14,987 nucleotides of DNA from Trachelipus rathkii. Lineage: Eukaryota; Arthropoda; Malacostraca; Isopoda; Trachelipodidae. Each line of letters begins with the position of its first letter. Position 1 is the first letter of the stretch. Below the pieces are notes generated by a model. That model was not told the DNA's origin. It saw only the letters and a program-made list of their open reading frames with translations, and searched no databases. The position numbers were made by a program, and so were the translations under genes. The stretch spans positions 15,001-29,987 of the forward strand of contig JABUQX010086899.1 of assembly GCA_015478945.1 (NCBI GenBank). The letters run 5' to 3'. Positions 8,804-14,987 of the stretch are shown here, piece after piece.

Positions 8804-9174
8804 TCTTCATTATTTTTGAAAGATTCCTGGACGAGTTTTTTGAAAGTATTTCTAAGTTGATTTGGAGTTAAGCCTTTGGAAGAGGTGGCCAAATTATCAT
8901 TGGACGTTTGGAGGGGTTCGTCAAGAACTATAATAGGATTAGCCCTGGTTAGGACGGTATTTTAAGGAAGGAATTGGGAAGAAGCGCTCATATTTATTAT
9001 GTCCAGGAGAACTTGGCCGTCGGAGGCCGAACTCAGTACACTACCAGCAAAAAGAAAGTTGCTGATATAAGTGTTCTCTGTGGACAGAATAAAATTGTCA
9101 GGATGAGAAGTATGAGTGGGGGAAGAAGCTTTAACAGAAAGAGTGTATTTAGAATAAGGAGCTATTTCTGTCTT
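8767..9174 (-). pseudogene. Protease-RT linker region with one in-frame stop
   Basis: One frame runs from 9174 to 8767, interrupted only by TAA at 8964-8962. The first 70 residues have the pattern of the region before RT in many Ty3/Gypsy Pol proteins: a proline-tyrosine-serine start (EIAPYSKYTL), then a middle segment ending GQVLLDIINMS. The remaining 64 residues are polar and lead up to the RT amino end, for example GLTPNQLRNTFKKLV. There is no start codon of its own, as expected for an internal polyprotein segment. The family comparison is from memory of the general pattern and needs a profile search. Confidence 0.6.
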
Positions 9175-9256
9175 CTAAAGTAGATAAATTATAGGAAACG
9201 TCAGTATCAATTAAAAGATTGTTAGGAGTAGATCTGCATAGTTTACCTCTGTATGT
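9149..9256 (-). pseudogene. Short frame after protease (LLIDTD segment)
   Basis: A 35-residue open stretch without its own start contains NNLLIDTDVSYNLSTLEDR. It resembles a retropepsin D-T-G box, but Asp replaces the Gly and no flap follows. It also lies after a complete protease-like domain. The more likely reading is the junction between protease and linker, in a shifted frame. The bases between 9336 and 9257 are open in other frames and include an A-run that could carry an indel. Confidence 0.45.
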
Positions 9257-9336
9257 TTAGCATGTATGCTTGGAACTTTCTTTTTTTTGGGAGTATTGGT
9301 GGGTAAGTGGTATAGGAATAGTATGTTCATTTGTTG

Positions 9337-9921
9337 TTAACTCAATGGGGATTTGTTTTGTTTGCAAGTTTTTTCTAGTAAGAAAGGTGTACTAAAACCA
9401 CAAAGATTGTCACATATGACTATAAAGTTAACTGGTATGTCTTCCCCGTGTAAAGTTAAGTCAAAAATTATTGTACCCATTTGGTAAAATTCTGAACCCG
9501 TGATAGAACGTAATGTACTTTCTGTGGGTTTTAATGGTATGTCTATGTTAAATGTCTCTTCCATTTCGGAAATGAAAGAGTACCGGCAGAGGCTACTGTT
9601 ACTACCTGAATCTAAAATCAGTTCTCTGTCTTCTAATATGTAGTTTTTGTAATTTGTACTAGCTTTTAAAATATACGCGGGTCCTATTAGTGGATTAGCT
9701 TTGTGGACATTATTTAATAGGAATTGGCTATCATTAGTAAAAGCGGAAGATAGAGTAATATCTTGAGGTGGAATTAGTATAGGTTGAGAACTTTGATAGG
9801 AAGGACTAGTAATAGTGGTAGCAGTAGTAGTAGGAGGAGGATTAGGAGGAGGAGGAGAAGGAGTAAGGAGGAATGGTATCTCATGGACAGAGTTTAAGTT
9901 CGTTACCGGAGTTGGGGGCAT
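9337..9921 (-). CDS. Retropepsin-like aspartic protease fragment
   Basis: The 194-residue frame starts at an ATG. Residues 1-95 are low-complexity, with a PSPPPPNPPPTTT stretch and Ser/Thr/Pro runs. The catalytic segment LILDSGSNSSL at residues 101-111 has the D-S-G triad (Asp104 at 9612-9610), the aspartic protease signature; one such domain dimerises to cut the polyprotein. SITGSEF (139-145) is in flap position. GFSTPFLLEK (175-184) is where retropepsins usually have ILG-DFL. The frame stops soon after, near the normal domain end. The upstream gag-like frame overlaps by 41 bases and lies in the -1 (equivalently +2) register relative to it; the shift from gag to protease is +1. It could be initiated by programmed frameshifting or be split by an indel. 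Confidence 0.75.
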   Translation of the reverse strand: MPPTPVTNLNSVHEIPFLLTPSPPPPNPPPTTTATTITSPSYQSSQPILIPPQDITLSSAFTNDSQFLLNNVHKANPLIGPAYILKASTNYKNYILEDRELILDSGSNSSLCRYSFISEMEETFNIDIPLKPTESTLRSITGSEFYQMGTIIFDLTLHGEDIPVNFIVICDNLCGFSTPFLLEKTCKQNKSPLS

Positions 9922-10471
9922 ATAATTTGGAGTAATTTTTTATCATCAAGTTCGTTACAATAGCGGATGCCGGTTTTTGCATCAAGTTCGTAAGGAGTAC
10001 GCTATTTGACACTGGTTTAACGGATGTTGTTAGTAAATTAATCGTATCATTTGAGTTAGTTCTTTCATGCATTGTAGCAAGAGAAGCTGTTAAAGGATCC
10101 ATAGGGTTAGAAAAAGTCATGCTGTCTGGCACCGAAGTAGAGTGTGTAGTAGAGACAGTATAGGGATCGAAAAAGTTAAGTAGATCTACAGTAAGCATAG
10201 AATCGGAAGTTATTGTATCCTGCACCGGGTGCATAGGTTCCTTAGGTATATTAATAGGATCAAAAAGATTTAGTAGGTCAGCAGTAGGCGTAGGATTGTT
10301 AGGATTAGTTGTATAACTACTAATGTTAGGCATAGGTTGAGGGTTAGGCATAGTACTTTGGAAGTGGTTAGGCATAGGTATATGGTTAGGCATAGTATTT
10401 TCAAAATGGTTAGGTATAGTACTTTGGAAATGGTTAGGCATAGGTATAGCATTTTGAGAATCGTTAGGCAT
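9881..10471 (-). CDS. Gag-like region, MPN repeats and two DLLNxFDP motifs
   Basis: This is a 196-residue frame starting at ATG. Residues 1-50 are the end of the decapeptide repeat (MPNHFQSTIP-like units). DLLNLFDP (65-72) and DLLNFFDP (96-103) form an imperfect internal duplication of about 31 residues. The rest is Ser/Thr/Asn-rich with several hydrophobic patches (SVLLTNLM, AIVTNLMI). It ends 41 bases inside the protease frame, which is read in the +1 register. Its position suggests the end of Gag or a spacer before protease. No capsid major homology region or CCHC knuckle was seen, so the Gag label rests on location. Confidence 0.55.
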   Translation of the reverse strand: MPNDSQNAIPMPNHFQSTIPNHFENTMPNHIPMPNHFQSTMPNPQPMPNISSYTTNPNNPTPTADLLNLFDPINIPKEPMHPVQDTITSDSMLTVDLLNFFDPYTVSTTHSTSVPDSMTFSNPMDPLTASLATMHERTNSNDTINLLTTSVKPVSNSVLLTNLMQKPASAIVTNLMIKNYSKLYAPNSGNELKLCP

Positions 10472-11225
10472 AGTATTTGGAAATTGTTAAGCGTAGGTAA
10501 AGCATTTTGAAGATTGTTAGGCGGTATAACATTTTGGAAGCTGTTAGGCGTAGGTATAGGATTTTGAAGCTGTTAGGCGTTGGTATAACATTTTGGAAGC
10601 TGTTAGGCGTAGGTATAACATTTTCGAAGTTGTTAGGCGTAGTTATAGCATTTTGGAAGTTGTTAGGCGCAGTTATAAAGCATATTAGGCATAGTGTTAG
10701 GAGTAGTTATGGTAGCGAACAAAGCGTTTGGGCATAGTGGTAGGAGTAGCTATAGTAGCAAACATAGCGTTAGTCATAGTGGTAGGAGAATAGTAGTAAA
10801 CATAAGCGTTAGTATAGTGGTAGGAGAAGCTATAGTAGTAAACATATGTTAGCATAGTGGTAGAGAAATATAGTAGTAAACATAGCGTTAGGTATAGTGG
10901 TAGGAGTAGGTATGGTAGTAGACATAATGTTAGGACTAGTGGTAGGGGTAGGTAGGATGTTAGGTATAGGTTTAGGTAAATTGGTAGGAGTAGGGAGAGT
11001 ATTAGGCATAGGGTTAGCCATATTGGTAGGAGTAGGTAGGATGTGTTAGGCATAGGATTAGAGCAGGTAGGATGTTAGTATATTAGAGTAGGTAGGATGC
11101 TCTTGTATAGGGTGTAGGAGTAGGTAGGATGTTAGGCATAGGATTAGGAGTAGGTAGGATGTTAGGCATAGGGTTAGCCATATTGGTAGAGTAGGTAGGA
11201 TGTTAGGCATAGGATTAGTAGTAGG
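10330..11225 (-). repeat. Minisatellite encoding MPN-type peptide units
   Basis: About 900 bp of degenerate tandem repeats contain GTTAGGCAT (plus strand), which reads Met-Pro-Asn on the minus strand. Three zones are visible. 10330-10690 has 30-bp units (CATTTTGGAAG, TGTTAGGCG, TAGGTATAA) encoding MPNHFQSTIP-like decapeptides. 10690-10940 has ~42-bp units with TAGTAGCAAACAT. 10940-11225 has 30- and 42-bp units with GGTAGGATGTTAGGCATA encoding ILPTPNPMPN-like peptides. Units of 30 and 42 bp keep the frame, which suggests they expanded under coding constraint, but indels now break it repeatedly. Confidence 0.85.
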
Positions 11226-12447
11226 TAGAGCAGCACAGTATATGTGGAGATAAGGTAAGCATTGGAGGAATACTATCTACTAAATGTGGGGAGAGGAGAT
11301 GGTGTAGGAAAACATTATTTAAAATACCTGTGTTTTTTGTATCAGAACAAGTGGTAGGATTAGTGTTAACCCTCTGTTTTACCTTAAAATTATAATTTAC
11401 ATCATTTAATACACCTGTGTTTTTTGTATCAGAACAAGTGTTAGGATTAGTGTTAACCCTCTGTTTTTCCTTAAAATTATAATTAACATCATTGCCCACA
11501 ATCTGTTTAACATTTTCGTGTTGGGCTAATCGGTCATTAGCCCAACTATCAAAAGTTCTGGAAGGATAAATGTGGGTGCCATCACCGTTATCACATTTAT
11601 TTACAATAATATCAGAGTTCTTAACATGGGTTTGTTGCACATTTACCTGTGTGTCAATGCTAAATCTGTTTTGCAAGCTAAGTAAGTTAGTGCCAATGTT
11701 AACATTGGCACAACCTCGGATATTCACATTATCCGGAACAAAAGTCTTTTTATTTAGTGTACCTAACGTATGGTGTACTTGAGAATTCTTATCATCTCTT
11801 AGGGTGTGTTCACTTGTATATATTTTGCCTAATTTTAAAAATGCAGTATTCTGCTTATTTATTTTTATGTTATCATAATTAACACTGGACTTTTCATTTA
11901 ACATATTAATGAAATTATAATTAAACTTTACATTTAATAAATCACTATGCTCAGAGGATGAGTCTTCATTAATTTTACTGCACTCATTAAAGGAGGAAGG
12001 AGGTGGAGGAGAGAACATAAGTTGAGAAACACTAGGGAAATCACTTATTTCTTGGGATGAGTCAGAATTGGACTGGCTCTCTTCAAAAAATGGTTCCGTG
12101 GTTTCCGAATTGACCAAGGAGTTCTCGAAATTTCTCAGTTGGGGAGGCATGAGAGCGTCAGGTGCTCTTCGTTTTCCTCCATAGTTGTGGTAGTTTGGGG
12201 CTTGACCTTGTCGGTGAGCCTGGTGAAGAAATTGCTGGTGAGCTCTCGGGCGATCACCGGTGCAATAACTGTTTAATGGTTGGGGAATTCTCCACTCTCG
12301 GGAGGAATCATCATGATTGGAAAAATGGATGAAGATTGTCTTGGCTCTTCTCCTATTGTAATATGAGGTTTGGGCGGTATGGTTTGGCTCGAAGGAAGGA
12401 GACGGATGAGAACTAAACTTAGTCTTCTGGAAATGCCTTAATTGCAT
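11215..12447 (-). CDS. Gag-like ORF, Asn/Ser-rich, function not recognised
   Basis: This is a 410-residue frame from ATG and the first long ORF after the leader, so by position the Gag candidate. Residues 1-100 are basic and rich in His, Arg and Gln (HQAHRQGQ, GGKRRAPD), which could bind RNA. Residues 100-200 are acidic and Ser-rich with a PPPP run. The rest is Asn/Lys/Thr-rich. A 29-residue unit containing NYNFK and TCSDTKNTG occurs twice near the carboxy end, matching an 87-bp DNA duplication at 11326-11497. The frame ends within the minisatellite, so its true end is unknown. No capsid fold signature or zinc knuckle is visible. Confidence 0.5.
   Translation of the reverse strand: MQLRHFQKTKFSSHPSPSFEPNHTAQTSYYNRRRAKTIFIHFSNHDDSSREWRIPQPLNSYCTGDRPRAHQQFLHQAHRQGQAPNYHNYGGKRRAPDALMPPQLRNFENSLVNSETTEPFFEESQSNSDSSQEISDFPSVSQLMFSPPPPSSFNECSKINEDSSSEHSDLLNVKFNYNFINMLNEKSSVNYDNIKINKQNTAFLKLGKIYTSEHTLRDDKNSQVHHTLGTLNKKTFVPDNVNIRGCANVNIGTNLLSLQNRFSIDTQVNVQQTHVKNSDIIVNKCDNGDGTHIYPSRTFDSWANDRLAQHENVKQIVGNDVNYNFKEKQRVNTNPNTCSDTKNTGVLNDVNYNFKVKQRVNTNPTTCSDTKNTGILNNVFLHHLLSPHLVDSIPPMLTLSPHILCCSTYY
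11326..11497 (-). repeat. 87-bp tandem duplication in gag-like ORF
   Basis: Two copies are offset by exactly 87 bp (CCTGTGTTTTTTGTATCAGA at 11327 and 11414), with only a few substitutions. The unit is 29 codons, so the duplication keeps the frame. Confidence 0.9.
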
Positions 12448-12448
12448 T

Positions 12449-12514
12449 TTATGATTCGGTGACGTTTTCTTCGTCAGGTAAAATGTCTCCGGACGGAGGA
12501 GTTAAGACTGGCAT
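12449..12514 (-). CDS. 21-codon ORF directly before the gag-like ORF
   Basis: This is the first ATG after most of the leader. It encodes a short acidic peptide (starting MPVLTPPSGDIL and ending in Ser) and stops at TAA one base before the ATG of the gag-like ORF (TAAAATG). It could be the true Gag start separated by a frameshift, or an upstream ORF that affects reinitiation. The composition resembles neighbouring Gag sequence, but the evidence is thin. Confidence 0.3.
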   Translation of the reverse strand: MPVLTPPSGDILPDEENVTES

Positions 12515-12731
12515 CACTTAATATCTTGTGATGGTCTTTTTAATGGAGAACGGGGCAATCGTTTTTAAAGTTGGATTGTCGTAGGTTTGTGGCTGTAGGT
12601 TTTCAGATGCCTACAGTATTGTTTTTATTTTGGAAAGTGAAATTTTAAGTGCAAGTTAATAATAATAAAAAATATCGTTCACGTACCGTTATGTGACCTT
12701 CACCTATCGCTTTTCTGCTGATCTTACTCTT

Positions 12732-12746
12732 GGCGTGGTGGTATAT
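12732..12746 (+). repeat. Inverted partial copy of the LTR end
   Basis: GGCGTGGTGGTATAT is the reverse complement of LTR bases 1661-1682 (and 13033-13054) with a 7-base deletion (ATATACC joined to ACCACGCC). The leader and the R/U5 part of the LTR therefore carry complementary sequence about 300 bases apart. Confidence 0.6.
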
Positions 12747-12760
12747 CCTCAGAAAGGTAA

Positions 12761-12964
12761 TTTTCTTCTTCAGGTTGCCAGTTTTATTACTGGTTTCTTC
12801 TTCAGGTTACCGGAAATGTCGCCAGTTTTATTTTCCAGGTTTGGCAAGTTTCGTCAGTTTTATTTTCTTCTTCAGGTTGCCAGTTTTATTACTGGTTTCT
12901 TCTTCAGGTTACCGGAAATGTCGGCAGTTTTATTTTCCAGGTTTGGCAAGTTTCGTCAGTTTTA
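12761..12964. repeat. 102-bp tandem duplication in the leader
   Basis: Two units (12761-12862 and 12863-12964) are nearly identical; GTCGCCAG versus GTCGGCAG is one of the few differences. Each unit itself contains three short subrepeats with CAGTTTTATT. The second unit ends against the LTR. The unit is 34 codons in the plus-strand reading, but no gene is claimed there. Confidence 0.9.
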
Positions 12965-13016
12965 TCACTTCTTTGTAGGTATTATAAATTAAAGGCCAAA
13001 TGGATCGCAACAGTAT

Positions 13017-13022
13017 TTTATT
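13017..13022 (-). terminator. AATAAA signal in 5' LTR
   Basis: This is the exact counterpart of the signal at 1645-1650. In full-length transcripts the 5' LTR copy would need to be skipped and the 3' copy used, as in LTR elements with the signal inside R. Confidence 0.35.
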
Positions 13023-13113
13023 TAACGCTAGAATATACCACCATCTACCACGCCTGTGGATAGAGACGAAAAATAACAATTAGTTAAAAAAAATTCGACG
13101 TGGCAGATAAAAA

Positions 13114-13122
13114 TTATATATA
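13114..13122 (-). promoter_or_regulatory. Candidate LTR TATA box
   Basis: On the minus strand this reads TATATATAA, lying between the tandem arrays (upstream) and an AATAAA signal about 95 bases downstream. That order is expected for U3-R. The same box is at 1742-1750 in the 3' LTR. TA-rich sequence is abundant here, so the assignment rests on position and conservation in both LTRs. Confidence 0.45.
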
Positions 13123-13383
13123 ACAAAATCACATATTCTTCATGAAATAAAAAAAATAAAAAAAATTGAATACATAAAAGTTTAAAATTCCCAAAAGAAA
13201 ACTAAATGTTTACAAAGTGAGAAGTATCTGTATTATATCCTAAAAGTGACGTGCCATGCTCAGAAAGGGAAAATTGCGAAAAGAAGTTTGTAAATGTAGG
13301 CGATAAAAAAAAAAAAATAAAAAAAAAAAATACGATAAAGTTAGCTCTAAAGTACCGTACAGCTTAAGAATGAAAAACAAAAA

Positions 13384-13590
13384 TACGGTGAAATTATTGA
13401 TCAAAATCTACGGTGCCGCTTAAAGAAAATTACGAGAAAATTAACTCAAAGGCTACCATGCATCTAAAATGAAAAGAAAACGGTAAAATTATTGCTCCAA
13501 ATTTACAGTGCCGCTTAAAGAAAATTACGAGAAAATTAACTCAAAGGCTACCATGCATCTAAAATGAAAAGAATACGGTAAAATTATTGC
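13384..13590 (-). repeat. ~95-bp tandem repeat in 5' LTR
   Basis: This corresponds to 2000-2200. Unit starts are near 13385, 13480 and 13575, a regular 95 bp. The spacing is more even than in the left LTR, so this copy may be closer to the ancestral array. Confidence 0.75.
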
Positions 13591-13767
13591 TCAAATCTAA
13601 AGTATACTCAATTTTACCGGGCTGCTCAAAATAAAGATTGCGATACCCTAGGTTCTAATATACCATGCTGTTAATCAGGTCTGCCATGCAGTAAAAATAC
13701 GATTAAATTTTATCCGAGATTTAAAACTTATATGACCTCTTGTTAAATGACCAAAATTTACAAAAAA

Positions 13768-14170
13768 AAATTATGTTACGCGAAAGTTTAAAACAATTTA
13801 TAATGCAAGAGGGAAATTTGGTTTTCCCAAACTTGAGATGCTTAAAAATTAAAAAAAAATTATGTTACGCGAAAATTTAAATCAATTATAATGCAAGAGG
13901 GAAATTTGGTTTTGCCAAACGTAAGATGCTTAAAATTTTAAAAAAAATTATGTTACGCGAAAGTTTAAAAAAAATTATAAAGCAAGAGGGAAATTTGGTT
14001 TTGCCAAACGTAAGATGCTTAAAAATTAAAAAAAAATTATAATGTAGATTAATTTTGCCAAACGCAATATGCTTAAAATTAAAAAAAAAAAAAGATATGA
14101 TACGCGAAAGTTTAAAAAATTATAATGAAGAGGGAAATTTGGTTTTGCCAAACGTAAGATGCGTGAAAAT
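13768..14170 (-). repeat. ~88-bp tandem array, five units, 5' LTR
   Basis: This is the counterpart of the array at 2385-2893 but with one unit fewer. Cores lie at 13806, 13894, 13983 and about 14127, with one decayed unit near 14040-14075 that lacks the GAGGG core but keeps the TTTTGCCAAACG part. The difference from the left LTR points to unit gain or loss after insertion, or to an assembly error in a repeat. Confidence 0.8.
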
Positions 14171-14178
14171 TAAAAAAA

Positions 14179-14527
<349 letters not shown>

Positions 14528-14564
14528 TATTAAGTTAACTAAACAAATAAAAAGAAAAGAAGAG

Positions 14565-14897
<333 letters not shown>

Positions 14898-14987
14898 AGT
14901 AAGGGCTCACGTAGATTGCGGTGGGCGACTTGAATGGTAAATGCGAAACGGTTAAACACCCAATCTTGAATTGAACGAAGTACACCG
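14898..14987. other. Right flank, nothing recognised
   Basis: This is 90 bp of sequence with more balanced base composition, not repeated elsewhere in the window. It is probably host DNA beyond the element. It is too short to assign. Confidence 0.4.

Larger units (their letters stand above)
5289..9921 (-). pseudogene. pol: Broken pol gene: PR-linker-RT-RNase H-IN-GPY-tail
   Basis: The polyprotein would supply protease, reverse transcriptase, RNase H and integrase for reverse transcription and insertion of the element. Domain order on the minus strand is retropepsin (9610 region), linker (9174-8767), RT (8803-7822), RNase H (7813-7400), integrase zinc finger and DDE core (7115-6600), GPY/F module (about 6250-6090) and a Pro/Gln-rich tail to about 5289. 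The reading frame changes or stops near 9345, 9256, 9149, 8962, 8770, 8495, 8108, 7880, 6646, 6383, 6146, 5582 and 5475. The block 7813-5582 is one frame interrupted only by stops at 6644-6646, 6383-6385 and 6146-6148. The FLED substitution in RT would by itself disable the enzyme. Domain identity is secure; function of this copy is very unlikely as written. Confidence 0.9.
12515..12969 (-). other. Leader between 5' LTR and first ORF
   Basis: This 455-bp region would hold the primer binding site and packaging signals. A clear tRNA-complementary TGG start adjoining the LTR was not found. TGG starts occur within the duplication (for example at 12824 reading leftwards, TGGCGAC) but not at the LTR edge. 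It contains the 102-bp duplication and an inverted fragment of the LTR (12732-12746). Confidence 0.5.
12970..14178 (-). repeat. 5' LTR (right copy)
   Basis: This is a direct repeat of 1598-2897. In element orientation it is the upstream LTR and should drive transcription leftwards. It has the same parts as the left copy: a tandem array (five ~88-bp units, one decayed), a ~95-bp array, a TATA-like box and an AATAAA signal. Its inner edge adjoins the leader at 12969. A weaker match to the left copy continues outward for about 10 more bases (14 of 16 identical over 12960-12975). The right edge runs through A-rich sequence into (TA)n. Confidence 0.85.

Noticed and set aside
9149..9256. A second aspartic protease (LLIDTD box)
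   Set aside because: The Gly of the D-T/S-G triad is Asp, no flap or ILG-like segment follows, and a fuller protease-like domain with D-S-G lies just upstream.
10330..11225. Possible interstitial telomere (many TTAGG/TTAGGC words)
   Set aside because: The words are not in pure tandem; they sit in 30- and 42-bp units that encode MPN peptides. This is a minisatellite in a coding region.
12693..12992. Plus-strand 99-codon ORF over the leader and LTR edge
   Set aside because: It is opposite to the element and its repeats simply reflect the 102-bp DNA duplication; no family resemblance.

Overview
The window looks like repeat-rich animal nuclear DNA. It is very AT-rich, holds seven long (TA)n tracts plus (TTA)n and (TTG)n microsatellites, and most of it is one large LTR retrotransposon on the minus strand. 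No host gene, rRNA or tRNA was recognised. The heavy (TA)n load fits an arthropod genome, perhaps a decapod crustacean, but that is inference: nothing here identifies the species.

Layout, left to right on the plus strand. 1-1597 is AT-rich left flank with three (TA)n tracts and one unrecognised 65-codon ORF. 1598-2897 is the left terminal repeat, which is the 3' LTR because the element reads right to left. 2898-3489 is (TA)n, (TTA)n and (TTG)n. 3490-5288 is AT-rich noncoding DNA inside the element. 5289-9921 is a broken pol region. 9881-12514 is a broken gag-like region with minisatellites. 12515-12969 is the leader, with a 102-bp duplication. 12970-14178 is the right terminal repeat (5' LTR). 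14179-14897 is more (TA)n, and 14898-14987 is right flank.

Reading the minus strand 5'->3', the order is LTR, leader, gag-like ORFs, aspartic protease, protease-RT linker, reverse transcriptase, RNase H, integrase (H2C2 zinc finger, DDE core), GPY/F module, Pro/Gln-rich tail, 3' noncoding region, LTR. The protease-RT-RNase H-integrase order plus a GPY/F module identifies a Ty3/Gypsy (Metaviridae-type) element. No env-like membrane protein was seen, and no Gag capsid or CCHC knuckle was recognised.

The copy cannot make its proteins as written. Pol is split by at least ten frameshifts or stops, and the RT catalytic YxDD box reads FLED. Yet the first ~310 bp of the two LTRs are identical by eye. 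This contrast suggests either a young copy mobilised in trans, or indel errors in the assembly. Several stops result from closely spaced compensating indels, which favours sequencing error for part of the damage. The most unusual parts are the two tandem arrays in each LTR, a decapeptide-coding minisatellite in the gag-protease region, an inverted LTR fragment in the leader, and a long Pro/Gln-rich extension after integrase.
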